Source of the DNA: Candidatus Zhuqueibacterota bacterium
GTDB lineage: Bacteria; Zhuqueibacterota; Zhuqueibacteria; Oceanimicrobiales; Oceanimicrobiaceae
DNA: 64,000 nucleotides
Assembly (NCBI GenBank): GCA_029262005.1
Contig: JAJDAG010000149.1
Coordinates: 61,859-125,858, forward strand
Direction: 5' to 3'
Every line of letters begins with the position of its first letter. Positions within the stretch are counted from its first letter, which is position 1. Below the pieces are notes generated by a model. The model was given only the letters and a program-made list of their open reading frames with translations. It was not told where the DNA came from and made no database searches. Below are positions 7,719 to 16,660 of this stretch, in pieces. A program made the translations under genes and the position numbers.

Positions 7719-9566
7719 TCACGATTCCCACAGCGCATCGGCTAACCCTGAAGAGCGTTGAATGTGGCGTGAAATAGCTGCTGCGAACACGTTTTCGTTA
7801 CCCCGGATTTCTACAAAACCGGATGCACGCGTGATGGCTGTGTAAATTAGCTCTCTGGTTAGAACCGGTGAATCCTGCTCCGGCAGCACAAGCAGCACTT
7901 TGGCAAATTCTGAGCCCTGGCTTTTGTGCACGGTCATGGCGTAACTGCTTTCATGGCGTGGCAGTCTTGACGGCGGCAACTTCCGGAATTCGCCTTCTGC
8001 CGCAGGAAACCAGGCAGTCAATTCATCAGCATTTTCCGGGTCCGCTAAAATTACGCCGACATCTCCGTTAAACAGATTAAGTTGATAGTCGTTTTGACCA
8101 ATGAGAATGGGTTGGCCGGCGTACCAGCGCTGCTCCGCGCTGACTTGCAGCTTGTTTTTAACGAATTGTTCAATTTGGGCATTGATGGTTTGCACCCCCT
8201 GCGGGCCGTCTCTAAGTGCACAGAGAATCCTGAACGCCTCGAATCGTTTTAAGATGCGCTTTGGCTCCGGGTGGGAAGTGTCAATCACGGCGTTTTGTAT
8301 GAGCTCATTGCGTAATTTGTCCATGCCCAAAGGTTGCCATTGAATATCGGGGAAGGCCTCTGAGTGCATATGTTTCAGCGCCAATTCTGCTTCGCCGGCA
8401 TTCACCGCCCGACTCAAAGCGCCAATGCCCTCAGCGGATTCAAAGCGGTAACTTTTTTTCAACCTAACGACTGAGTCGCGGATGGCAGGGCCTTTATTCT
8501 CTGCGTACGACTGAATTTCAGCCTGGCCGGTGAGCACGGAAAGCTGCTGCGCAAAATCCGGAGAATAGCTTGTTTTGTTGTTGCCGCTTAAATCTGCAAG
8601 AACAGCGCCGGCCTCTACCGATGCCAGTTGATTGTTGTCTCCCAGCAAAATGAGCCTGGCGTGCTCAGGCATGGCCTCTACAAGTTTTGCCATTAACGCC
8701 AGGTCAATCATGGAGGCTTCATCGACGACCAGAACGTCTAACGCCAGTGGATTTTCCGCGTTATGTTTGAAGTATGGGGACGAAGGAATGAAGCCGAGCA
8801 GTCGGTGAATGGTAGATGCTTCATCCGGAATAGCTGCTTTGATTTTATCATCACAGGTCAGGTTTGTTTTAACGCCGGCAATGGCCTGCTGCAGGCGCAC
8901 AGCCGCTTTTCCGGTTGGCGCAGCCAATTTTATGCGGCACAACTTGCGCGGTTGCTGCTCCAGCAGCACGGCGAGAATTTTGCCCACGGTGTGGGTTTTG
9001 CCGGTGCCCGGTCCGCCTGCAATGATGCAGAACTGTTTCAAGACAGCGGTTGCGGCTGACATTTTTTGCCAGTCAATGGCATCTGTTTTCGCCGGAAAAT
9101 ACGCATCGAGTCTGGCTATGATCTGTTGCGAATTACCTTTTTTCGGCATGGGCAGAGCTGCACGTTTTATCACGAATTGTGCGAGTTTGTCTTGATAATC
9201 CCAATAGCGCTTTAAATAGAGACGTTTTTTATCGTCGTAAATGAGGGGTTTCACCGTACCTGGTTTTCCGGCGACACTGGCTTGCCTCAGCGTATTCAGG
9301 AGTTCCGGAAGCGTGAATTTAGGGAGACGACCCATTTGATCGCCTATTTTCTCATTCAGAAAATTTTGTTCCTCAAGAAGATTCAGGTCGAGGCAGATAT
9401 GCCCGGCCCGGGTTTGGCTGCTCACCAACGCGGTTGCTAAAAAAAGCAATGGATTTTTGTCGCCATTCAAACGCTGCAGCGTGCGCGCCAAATGAATATC
9501 TATGTAGGAAATATTTTCGCTTGGCTGCAGGGGTGACTCGGGAAATTGTGTAAAAAATGCCGGCAT
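7719..9566 (-). CDS. recD: RecD-like exodeoxyribonuclease V alpha subunit / helicase
   Basis: This 615-aa superfamily 1B helicase matches E. coli-type RecD in length rather than the longer RecD2. It shows Walker A GGPGTGKTHT (about 184-193), Walker B LVVDEASMIDLALM and the late motif YAMTVHKSQGSEF. RecD is the 5'-3' motor of RecBCD, which processes double-strand breaks. No recB or recC gene lies in this window, so it may work with subunits encoded elsewhere or alone. The gene runs in the same direction as the MazG-like gene 34 bases upstream. Confidence 0.85.
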   Translation of the reverse strand: MPAFFTQFPESPLQPSENISYIDIHLARTLQRLNGDKNPLLFLATALVSSQTRAGHICLDLNLLEEQNFLNEKIGDQMGRLPKFTLPELLNTLRQASVAGKPGTVKPLIYDDKKRLYLKRYWDYQDKLAQFVIKRAALPMPKKGNSQQIIARLDAYFPAKTDAIDWQKMSAATAVLKQFCIIAGGPGTGKTHTVGKILAVLLEQQPRKLCRIKLAAPTGKAAVRLQQAIAGVKTNLTCDDKIKAAIPDEASTIHRLLGFIPSSPYFKHNAENPLALDVLVVDEASMIDLALMAKLVEAMPEHARLILLGDNNQLASVEAGAVLADLSGNNKTSYSPDFAQQLSVLTGQAEIQSYAENKGPAIRDSVVRLKKSYRFESAEGIGALSRAVNAGEAELALKHMHSEAFPDIQWQPLGMDKLRNELIQNAVIDTSHPEPKRILKRFEAFRILCALRDGPQGVQTINAQIEQFVKNKLQVSAEQRWYAGQPILIGQNDYQLNLFNGDVGVILADPENADELTAWFPAAEGEFRKLPPSRLPRHESSYAMTVHKSQGSEFAKVLLVLPEQDSPVLTRELIYTAITRASGFVEIRGNENVFAAAISRHIQRSSGLADALWES

Positions 9567-9600
9567 TTTGCTCAGACCGGATGGGCTCGATTTTCAGAAG

Positions 9601-9939
9601 TCATGATTTTAGTTTTGGATTTTTCTCGTGGCGTTCGTGATCGCGTCTGTTTTTTTTTGCCATATTTTTTTCAATCGCTTTGGTTAAATCAATTCCGGTT
9701 TGATTGGCAATGCAGACGAGCACGAAAAGTACATCCGCCAATTCATCCGCAAGCTCAATCTGCTCTTCTTTCTTTTTGAAACTTTGCTCCCCGTAAGTGC
9801 GGGACATGATGCGGGCAACCTCTCCAACTTCTTCAACGAGTTGCGCCAGGTTGGTCAATTCGGAAAAATAGCGAACGCCGACTGTATTTATCCAGGTGTC
9901 CACTTTGGTTTGCAATTCTTTAAGAGAAATGTCGGTCAT
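9601..9939 (-). CDS. MazG-like nucleotide pyrophosphohydrolase
   Basis: This 112-aa protein is a short all-helical MazG-type NTP pyrophosphohydrolase, which hydrolyses (d)NTPs to monophosphates and so cleans the nucleotide pool. The metal-binding signature is visible as LVEEVGEVARIM followed by IELADELADVLFVLVCIANQ. The C-terminus is basic and probably unstructured (KKNRRDHERHEKN). It sits just upstream of recD on the same strand with a 34-base gap, so the two may share a transcript. Its exact substrate cannot be told from sequence. Confidence 0.85.
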   Translation of the reverse strand: MTDISLKELQTKVDTWINTVGVRYFSELTNLAQLVEEVGEVARIMSRTYGEQSFKKKEEQIELADELADVLFVLVCIANQTGIDLTKAIEKNMAKKNRRDHERHEKNPKLKS

Positions 9940-9969
9940 TGCTTAGCCCGATTAATTCAAAAATTCGCG

Positions 9970-10080
9970 ATTTATGGTCAAACGTCATGCACCGGACTGT
10001 CACTCAGGAGGAGTCTCATTAGCTTGGTAATTTGCTGTAAATTAACAAGATTTATCCTGAATGACAAAAGTGCTGTGAAT
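9970..10080 (-). repeat. Dispersed intergenic repeat, family C copy 1
   Basis: This 111-bp element aligns along its whole length, in inverse orientation, with 38817-38927. Shared blocks include ATTCACAGCAC, TTTGTCATTCAGGA, AATCTT, TTAATT, ACAGCA, CCTGAGTGACA and TTTGACC. Imperfect inverted arms (TGTCATTCAGGA and CCTGAGTGACA) lie inside it, as in a miniature mobile repeat. It fills most of the gap between the MazG-like and tag genes. Confidence 0.78.
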
Positions 10081-10177
10081 GATTCAGGTTATGAATCAAA
10101 TGCATGCCTCCCTGCCTGACCAAAAGGGCTGAATGTTTGCCAATGACCAACAGCCAAATGCAAATAGCTAAATTGCT

Positions 10178-10735
10178 TTAAACCTGGTCATAGCGGAAAC
10201 AATCAATGAGGTGATCATTGACCATACCCACAGACTGCATGTACGCGTAGCAGATGGTTGGTCCGACAAAAGTAAATCCGCGCTGCTTCAGCGCCTTGCT
10301 CATGGCCTTTGATTCGCTGGTTTCGGTTGGAATTTCCTGCATTGATTTGTAGGCGTTTTTCACAGTCTGCCCCTCGACAAACTGCCAGATGTATGCATCA
10401 AAACTGCCGAAGTCCGCAGCAATGTCCAGAAATGCCCGGGCATTTTTTATGGCGGCGTTTATTTTAAGTTTATTACGAATGATTCCGGGGTCAGCGAGCA
10501 GGGAATTCACTTTGTTCTCGTCGTAGCGGGCAATTTTTTCAGCGTCGAAATTATCAAACAACCGCCTGTAGTTTTCACGTTTTCGCAAGATGGTAATCCA
10601 GCTTAAACCGGCCTGCGCGCCCTCAAGAATGATCTTCTCAAACAAACGACGATCATTGTGCTGCGGCACTCCCCATTCTCCGTCGTGATATTCAATATAA
10701 AGCGGGTCGCTACCTGCCCATTGGCACCTTGTCAT
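10178..10735 (-). CDS. tag: DNA-3-methyladenine glycosylase I
   Basis: This 185-aa protein is Tag, the base-excision enzyme that removes 3-methyladenine from alkylated DNA. The family start is clear (MTRCQWAGSDPLYIEYHDGE, with Cys and the WG-HD-EWG pattern), followed by the helix-hairpin region (EGAQAGLSWITILRKRENYR) and the C-terminal metal-site residues in NDHLIDCFRY. The length is normal. The gene starts 9 bases after the nitroreductase stop on the same strand, so the two are likely co-transcribed. Confidence 0.94.
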   Translation of the reverse strand: MTRCQWAGSDPLYIEYHDGEWGVPQHNDRRLFEKIILEGAQAGLSWITILRKRENYRRLFDNFDAEKIARYDENKVNSLLADPGIIRNKLKINAAIKNARAFLDIAADFGSFDAYIWQFVEGQTVKNAYKSMQEIPTETSESKAMSKALKQRGFTFVGPTICYAYMQSVGMVNDHLIDCFRYDQV

Positions 10736-10743
10736 GGCTTTTC

Positions 10744-11418
10744 CTAATCTAAAAAAGATGCAATTTCATCCAGCTTTTTTTTGTTGATGTCGGGTACTTG
10801 TGCCCCTTCTTCCGGATAGCCAACGACTAAAATGAGAAACGGCCGTTCATTGGCTGGCCGATGCAGAATTTTGTTGAGAAAACCCATTGGACTTGGCGTG
10901 TGTGTTAATGACACCAAACCGGCATTGTGGATTGCTGTAATCAGGATGCCGGATGCAATGCCAACGGACTCTTGTACATAGTAATTTTTAGACTTGTTGC
11001 CGTCGGCATCAAGGTGGTGGCTTTCTGCAAAGATGACGATTAAATATGGCGCTGTTTCAAGAAAGGGTTTATTTCTGTCTGTGCCGAGCGGCTCCAGATC
11101 TTCCAGCCACTCATCCGTTGCACGACCGCTGTAAAACGCTTCCTCTTCTTTCTCGGCTTCTTGCCTTATTTTTCTTTTGATGTCGGGATTGCTGACAACC
11201 ACAAAATGCCATGGTTGTTTGTTGGCGCCATTGGGTGCGCTCCCTGCTGCCATTAGACAATTTTCGATAATCTCGCGCGGCACAGATTGGCTGGAGTAGT
11301 CGCGTACCGTGCGCCTTTGCTTGATTGTGTTGTAAAACGCCAGCGCCCGTCTTTTCATTTCATCTAAGGGATATTCTTTGTAACCGGGAAGCGGTATGAA
11401 TTTGTATTGTTTTTTCAT
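10744..11418 (-). CDS. Nitroreductase family FMN oxidoreductase
   Basis: This 224-aa protein belongs to the nitroreductase superfamily of FMN-dependent NAD(P)H oxidoreductases. The FMN phosphate-binding [13 protein letters not shown] block is at about residues 35-47, followed by the [19 protein letters not shown] motif. [18 protein letters not shown] and [14 protein letters not shown] sit in the C-terminal half. Length and domain order are normal. Its physiological substrate cannot be assigned from sequence. It is followed closely by tag, which hints at a shared role in coping with electrophiles, though this is inference. Confidence 0.9.
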   Translation of the reverse strand: MKKQYKFIPLPGYKEYPLDEMKRRALAFYNTIKQRRTVRDYSSQSVPREIIENCLMAAGSAPNGANKQPWHFVVVSNPDIKRKIRQEAEKEEEAFYSGRATDEWLEDLEPLGTDRNKPFLETAPYLIVIFAESHHLDADGNKSKNYYVQESVGIASGILITAIHNAGLVSLTHTPSPMGFLNKILHRPANERPFLILVVGYPEEGAQVPDINKKKLDEIASFLD

Positions 11419-11575
11419 TTGCTATTCAATGTAAATGACTTGAAGTTTGGTGGCGCCCGATAATGTAATGAATTTCACGACTCGGTGGCATTGCGGTGTA
11501 TAAAATATTTAAAATTTGGAATGTTCGGCGGTTCGCCAAATTGGGGACACCGGCCCCTGTTCAAGCATGCGAAGC

Positions 11576-13573
11576 TTACTTAGAAATCCTAATTTTGTTG
11601 ATAATGTCGCCTTCCTGAATTGCGTCGACAACATCCATGCCGGAGACAACCCGGCCAAAAACGGTGTATCGGCCATCCAGGTGCGGTTGCGCTGAGTGCG
11701 TGATGAAAAACTGGCTGCCTTCGGTGTCTTTTCCAGAACTGGCCATGCCAACCGCGCCACGCAAATAATTGTTTTTGTTAAATTCTGAGCGAATGGCATA
11801 ACCAGGAGAGCCCCATCCATCACCGCGAGGATCCCCGCCCTGAATGACGAAATTTGGCACAACTCGGTGGAAAGTCAGACTGTCGTAATATGCGGATTTC
11901 GTCAAGTTAACAAAATTATTTACAGTTAAAGGTGCATCTTCAGGCAGGAGTTCAATTTTGATTTGGCCTCGGTCAGTGGAGATGATTGCATGCGTGCCTG
12001 AAAGCGTAAATACCGCTGCGATATCGGGGTTTTCACTGAGCTTTTGTGGTGAAAGGTGCTCGCTCGCTGCTACTTCTTTTCCGGTTATTTTTTGTAACGC
12101 GTTCAGAGCTGCAGACACGATTGGTTTTTCTTTCGATTTCAATGCCTCTTCAAGCACGGGTATGGCTTTCTGCTCTTTAAATGCGGCCATTGCCGCAAAA
12201 ACCATTTGCGTGGACTCTGTGCCCATTTCTTTTGAAAATCTCTGGTAGGCTGCGACAATTTTGTTTGCGTGAATTTTGTTTTTTAATGAATCGCCGGCAA
12301 GACCCTGTGCGCCGAGAGCGATAAGAATAGCATCATTCTCTTCCAGAGCTTTCAGGTAAATGGAGGTGCCATTGGTCCCATTTATTTTTTTGATTGCTTC
12401 CAAAATAGCAGTCTTGACAGCGGTATGGGTTGAGTTGGCGTACTTTTCTTTCAAAGTTTTGAATGCATTTTTTGAGCCAATCTCTCCCAAAGCTTCAATT
12501 GCATGCGTCCGTAGCCTGATATTACCGACGTTGAGATGTTGTTCCGTCAATGCCAATGCTTCAGTGCCCATAAGGTGGGCATAAGCAAGGAGTGCGGCTC
12601 CTTTTTCTGCCTGGTTAAATTTGGTATGTCTGTTGCCGGCAGTCAGTATGTCTTCCAGTTGGCTTCTGGAGAAATTTAACTCACGACTGTTGGCTTGATA
12701 TCGCTTTGGTTCTAACAGGGCGCTTTTGCCAATTGCTTCAATGATAGCCACCCGTACCGGCTGCGGCTGGTTAAGTACGGACAGGTGATTTGCTGATAAA
12801 CGGAGTGGGTATTTGGCGAAGGCCTTGGCTGCATTTACCCGAACGCGCCAATCCGGATCATTGTCAAGCGCCCTTGCAATGGGCTCAATGAAGGTGTAGT
12901 TTTTAATATTTCCAAGCGCTGCCAGTGCATACATCCGTACTCTTAAATCCTCATCTTCTGCTGCTTTTCTTAATGCTCCCGGCTTCAGGTTGTTGTCGAT
13001 TCGCATTAAGGCGTATGCGGCTTTCCAGCGAACATCTGCATTCCGGTCACTCAACAGCAGTGTCACTGCTTCGGTGAGTGTCGAGTCAGTAATGCTGCGG
13101 TATGCCAACCTGCCTATGGCAAGCGCCGCTTCACCTCGAATTGTTGGTTCAAGCGCAAGCAATTGTTTGGCGATGGTTGGAAATGCGTCTTCTCCGCCAA
13201 CTTTACCCAGAGCCTCAAGAATGCGCCGTTTCGCTTCGTCAACATCCTTCTTGTTTAGTCGTTTGAGCAAGGCTTGTTCGGCGGAGGCGCTGCCGATTTG
13301 GCCTAAGGCAAAAGCCGCCTCAATGCGTACGGTGTGGTTGACATCGTCAAGCAGATCTGCAATTGCATCGACGCAGGTCGTATCTTGCAGCTTGGCAAAA
13401 GCCTCAACAGCCCTTCGACGAATACGTGGCTCAGAGTTTTGCAACATAGGTAGCAACTCTTCACACGGTCTGCGTTGATATTCAAGGGTAATGATTTTTT
13501 TGAATTCAGATTCGTTGGTGATGCACCCGGCGGCAATCAACGCGAATAGCAAAAGGAAAGGTAGATATTTCAT
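11576..13573 (-). CDS. HEAT-repeat lipoprotein with C-terminal cyclophilin domain
   Basis: This protein of about 665 aa is a fusion. It opens with a lipoprotein signal (LLLFALIAAGC), so it should be anchored to a membrane facing the periplasm. About residues 30-470 are HEAT-like repeats with recurring VRIEAAFALGQIG and VRMYALAALGNI units, which act as a binding scaffold. The last 165 or so residues are a cyclophilin peptidyl-prolyl isomerase (FHRVVPNFVIQGGDP with catalytic Arg; GSQFFITHSAQPHLDG). I prefer the ATG at 13573 over a TTG three codons upstream. It is probably a chaperone for exported proteins. Confidence 0.88.
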   Translation of the reverse strand: MKYLPFLLLFALIAAGCITNESEFKKIITLEYQRRPCEELLPMLQNSEPRIRRRAVEAFAKLQDTTCVDAIADLLDDVNHTVRIEAAFALGQIGSASAEQALLKRLNKKDVDEAKRRILEALGKVGGEDAFPTIAKQLLALEPTIRGEAALAIGRLAYRSITDSTLTEAVTLLLSDRNADVRWKAAYALMRIDNNLKPGALRKAAEDEDLRVRMYALAALGNIKNYTFIEPIARALDNDPDWRVRVNAAKAFAKYPLRLSANHLSVLNQPQPVRVAIIEAIGKSALLEPKRYQANSRELNFSRSQLEDILTAGNRHTKFNQAEKGAALLAYAHLMGTEALALTEQHLNVGNIRLRTHAIEALGEIGSKNAFKTLKEKYANSTHTAVKTAILEAIKKINGTNGTSIYLKALEENDAILIALGAQGLAGDSLKNKIHANKIVAAYQRFSKEMGTESTQMVFAAMAAFKEQKAIPVLEEALKSKEKPIVSAALNALQKITGKEVAASEHLSPQKLSENPDIAAVFTLSGTHAIISTDRGQIKIELLPEDAPLTVNNFVNLTKSAYYDSLTFHRVVPNFVIQGGDPRGDGWGSPGYAIRSEFNKNNYLRGAVGMASSGKDTEGSQFFITHSAQPHLDGRYTVFGRVVSGMDVVDAIQEGDIINKIRISK

Positions 13574-13695
13574 AGGGGTCAATATAGAGTATTCGCTTTA
13601 GACTGTCAAGAAAATTGAAGGAGAAAAAATGATTGATTCTCTATTGAAATTTTTTTACTATGGCTGTTCAAAATAATCGACTGAGGGCGGAGTAG

Positions 13696-14649
13696 GTGAG
13701 TATCAGAATCGGGCAGCTCGGTGTCGGCGCCTGGGGGAAAAATCACTGTAAGTTGCTTTTGCAAATGCCGGATGCAAGTCTGGTTGGTGTTTATCATATC
13801 CACGATGAGCATGGCGCTGAGGCAGCAAAGCTATTTCAGACTCTCGAATTTGATGATTTAGATGCGTTGCTCAAGTCTGTCGATGCGGTGGTGATTACAG
13901 CTGCCACACCAATGCATTATGAACTCACCCGTCGGGCCTTATCTCAGGATGTGCATGTTTTTGTGGAAAAACCCATTTGCACAACTGTGGCCGAGGCTAC
14001 TGAATTGACTGCTTTGGCCGGAGAGAAAGGGCTTGTGTTGCAGGTGGGGCATATCGAACGGTTTAACCCGGCATATCGCGCGTTTCAAACTTTTAGCATT
14101 AGGCCTAAATATATTCAGGCTGAGCGGCTGGGACTTTATTCGGCAAGAGGGACAGATGTATCAGTGGTTCTCGATTTGATGATTCATGATATTGATTTAG
14201 TGCTCAATTTGGTGCAATGTCCGGTAGAAAGGATTGATGCAACAGGGATGGCCAACCGCTCAAGCAGTACGGACTTTGCCAATGCCAGAATTCTCTTCAC
14301 AAACGGATGTATCGCAAATTTGACGGCAAGTCGTATTTCACATCAGAAAAAACGCCAAATGCAGATCATGGATGGTCGGTGGTACTACAAACTTGATTTT
14401 GTTAAGCGTTCCATGCACCGTTTTAACATTGCAGGCAACAGTGCGAGCCAGGAGGTACTTCAAAACGGGATGCTGTCTGCTGACTCTCCGGCTGTAAAAG
14501 TGCATCAAGAAGAGAATTTGCTGCAGTCAGAGCTTGCTGCATTTATTCAGGCTATTCGTTCGAAAACAGAGCCCGTTGTTGACGGCCAGGCAGGCATGCG
14601 GGCGCTTGACATTGCTTTGCGAATAGAACATGCCATTTCAAGCGTGTGA
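13696..14649 (+). CDS. Gfo/Idh/MocA family NAD(P)-dependent oxidoreductase
   Basis: This 317-aa protein has an N-terminal Rossmann fold (IGQLGVGAWGKNH), the family EKP motif (FVEKPICT at about 93-100) and the VGHIERFNPAYRAF segment. That last block resembles sugar-nucleotide 3-dehydrogenases such as GnnA, which make the 3-amino sugar of some lipid A types, but the assignment is tentative because no lpx genes are adjacent. The GTG start at 13696 follows GGCGGAG. The gene is divergent from the HEAT-cyclophilin gene, and the 122 bases between them must hold both promoters. Confidence 0.82.
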   Translation: MSIRIGQLGVGAWGKNHCKLLLQMPDASLVGVYHIHDEHGAEAAKLFQTLEFDDLDALLKSVDAVVITAATPMHYELTRRALSQDVHVFVEKPICTTVAEATELTALAGEKGLVLQVGHIERFNPAYRAFQTFSIRPKYIQAERLGLYSARGTDVSVVLDLMIHDIDLVLNLVQCPVERIDATGMANRSSSTDFANARILFTNGCIANLTASRISHQKKRQMQIMDGRWYYKLDFVKRSMHRFNIAGNSASQEVLQNGMLSADSPAVKVHQEENLLQSELAAFIQAIRSKTEPVVDGQAGMRALDIALRIEHAISSV

Positions 14650-14918
14650 ATTGTGGTCATCGCACCGGGGAAAAAATTAAATGAGCGTGTTTGCCAACCT
14701 GTTTGTCATGCAAAGGAAGGTTGGTTTGTAGCTGGTTTCGTTGAGCGTATAGTGGCGTAGCTGTGTTTCATCGATTTCAGAAAAAGTATCAACGGAATTA
14801 CTGTGCCGGGTGAATATTTGCAATAATACTTGATAAAGTACATTTTCTTTAATACCTTACAGCTATTTCCACCATATAAACTTTTGTAGCTTGAAGCTAT
14901 TTCAAACGGAGAAACAAG

Positions 14919-16304
14919 TTGAGTCCCAAAGCGCCAAGACATTCTATTCTGGTTGTCGATGATGACAAAAATATTCTCAAGATGATTGAGATTAATTTGC
15001 GGAAAGAAAGAAAGTATGATATCCGCACTGCCAGCAATGGTGAGGCTTGTCTTAAAGTCGTCCATGAATCCACGCCGGATCTTGTGTTGATGGATATTCA
15101 GATGCCTGGTATTGATGGCATCGAAACCCTGAAACGCATTAAGGAAATGGAGGCTTTGATTCCGGTTGTGATGATGTCTGCCCATGGCACCATCGAAAAG
15201 GCTGTTCAGTCAATGAAGCTTGGTGCTTACGACTTTATTACCAAACCGTTCGCGAGTGACCGGCTATTGGTGACAGTCAACAATGCGATGGTAAATTCAA
15301 GTCTCAGGCGGGAAGTGGATGAGTTGAGGCGGGAACTGAAAGACAAATATCAATTCAAAAATATCATCGGTCAGAGTGGCGTGATGCAGGAAGTGTTTCG
15401 GGCATTGGAAAAAGTAGTAAACAGCAACGTGACTGTTTTAATTCAAGGTGAAAGTGGCACAGGAAAAGAGCTTATAGCCAAAGCCATTCACTATCACAAC
15501 AAACAGCGTTGTAATAATTCCTTTGTTGCCGTAAACTGTAGTGCTCTACCCGAAACCTTGCTCGAAAGCGAATTGTTTGGTCACGAGAAAGGGTCTTTTA
15601 CCGGTGCCACCGGAAGACGCACAGGTAAGTTTGAAATGGCAGACGGCGGGTCGATTTTTTTGGATGAGATCGGCGACATGACCCAGGCAATGCAAGCTAA
15701 AATATTGCGAGTTTTGCAAGAGCGTGAATTTGAACGCGTTGGGGGAAGTGAACTTGTCAATGTCGATGCCCGGGTGATTTCTGCCACAAACAAGGATCTG
15801 GAAGAAGCTGTGAAAAACAGTGACTTTCGTCAGGATCTTTTTTATCGAATTTCTGTTTTTCCAATCAAGGTACCGGCCTTACGCGAGCGTAAAGATGATA
15901 TTCCTCTGCTTGCAGCACATTTCTTGACAAAGTATGCTGAGCGAGAAAATAAGGTGGAGCTCGAACAGGTCTCTCCTGAGGCACTTGAGCTTCTCATGGC
16001 TTATCACTGGCCCGGCAACGTCCGTGAACTTGAAAATGCTATTGAACGCGCTGTTGTTTTGGCAAATCCACCAGAAATCACAGCCAAAGATCTGCCGGCT
16101 TCCATTCGTTCGTTGGGCGAAAAGAAAATCTATGAGTCTGACAACAAGCTTTCTTCATGGATTGAAAAGCTTGAGGAAGACGCCCTGCGGCAAGCATTGC
16201 TTGAATGTGAAGGTAACATTTCACAAACCGCGAAAAAGCTTGGCATTGGTCGCGCGACCATTTATCGCAAGGCCAAGAAGTATGGCCTCCCAATGTTAAG
16301 GTAA
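14919..16304 (+). CDS. NtrC-family sigma-54-dependent response regulator
   Basis: This 461-aa activator has a receiver domain (acidic pair DDD at 14-16, phosphoacceptor D59 in LVLMDIQMPGIDG, Lys in FITKPF). An AAA+ ATPase follows, with Walker A GESGTGKE and a GSFTGA loop that contacts sigma-54. A Fis-type helix-turn-helix closes the protein (GNISQTAKKLGIGRATIYRKAK). All catalytic residues are present. The start is TTG at 14919 after ACGGAGAAA. No histidine kinase is adjacent, so it is an orphan. Directly downstream lie two palindromes and a sigma-54 promoter, which are its likely targets. Confidence 0.93.
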   Translation: MSPKAPRHSILVVDDDKNILKMIEINLRKERKYDIRTASNGEACLKVVHESTPDLVLMDIQMPGIDGIETLKRIKEMEALIPVVMMSAHGTIEKAVQSMKLGAYDFITKPFASDRLLVTVNNAMVNSSLRREVDELRRELKDKYQFKNIIGQSGVMQEVFRALEKVVNSNVTVLIQGESGTGKELIAKAIHYHNKQRCNNSFVAVNCSALPETLLESELFGHEKGSFTGATGRRTGKFEMADGGSIFLDEIGDMTQAMQAKILRVLQEREFERVGGSELVNVDARVISATNKDLEEAVKNSDFRQDLFYRISVFPIKVPALRERKDDIPLLAAHFLTKYAERENKVELEQVSPEALELLMAYHWPGNVRELENAIERAVVLANPPEITAKDLPASIRSLGEKKIYESDNKLSSWIEKLEEDALRQALLECEGNISQTAKKLGIGRATIYRKAKKYGLPMLR

Positions 16305-16474
16305 GATAACGCCTCATCATGTGCTTCCAAGGTGGATTGGCTTTGCCTCCCCTCGGGGAACACAAATCTTCTCCCTAAATTCTAATTTTTCAACGCCCAA
16401 ACACTTGCATGTTCATACGCATCCCTCACCGTTGCAAAAGTGTGTGCTGCATCTTCTATGCTTCAATCAAATGA

Positions 16475-16507
16475 GTATCAGCGTGATACATTTGTTTCAG
16501 CGAAACA
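16475..16507. promoter_or_regulatory. Tandem palindromes, candidate activator binding sites
   Basis: Two perfect 6-3-6 palindromes lie 18 bp apart centre to centre: GTATCAGCGTGATAC at 16475-16489 and TGTTTCAGCGAAACA at 16493-16507. Both share an AGCG core. They are about 90-125 bp upstream of the sigma-54 promoter at 16598, which is typical enhancer spacing for an NtrC-type activator such as the one encoded just upstream. Confidence 0.65.
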
Positions 16508-16597
16508 CACGTTTGATACACTTGCCGTAATCCTGATTTATTGGCAAAAGAATGACATAGGTATACCCTCAGGCATGTTTTTTATGTTTTGTTCCGG

Positions 16598-16613
16598 TGG
16601 TATAGATATTGCT
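16598..16613 (+). promoter_or_regulatory. Sigma-54 promoter (-24/-12)
   Basis: TGGTATAGATATTGCT has GG at 16599-16600 and GC at 16611-16612, with exactly ten bases between them, plus the TTGC of the -12 box. This fits the sigma-54 consensus apart from the CAC of the -24 box. Transcription would start near 16624, giving a leader of about 37 bases before the ATG at 16661. The rest of the 16305-16660 gap holds the palindromes above and no gene. Confidence 0.7.
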
Positions 16614-16660
16614 TGGGACGGGTTGTCATTCATGCCAACCAAAACAAGAAAAGGGATATT

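Noticed and set aside
7719..9939. A recBCD or phage-defence cluster around recD
   Set aside because: Neighbours are MazG-like, Tag and a nitroreductase; no recB, recC or defence gene is present, so no system is claimed.
14806..14823. A second GG-N10-GC sigma-54-like site upstream of the activator gene
   Set aside because: Only the TTGC half fits; the -24 half reads CCGGGTG, far from TGGCAC, so it is likely chance.
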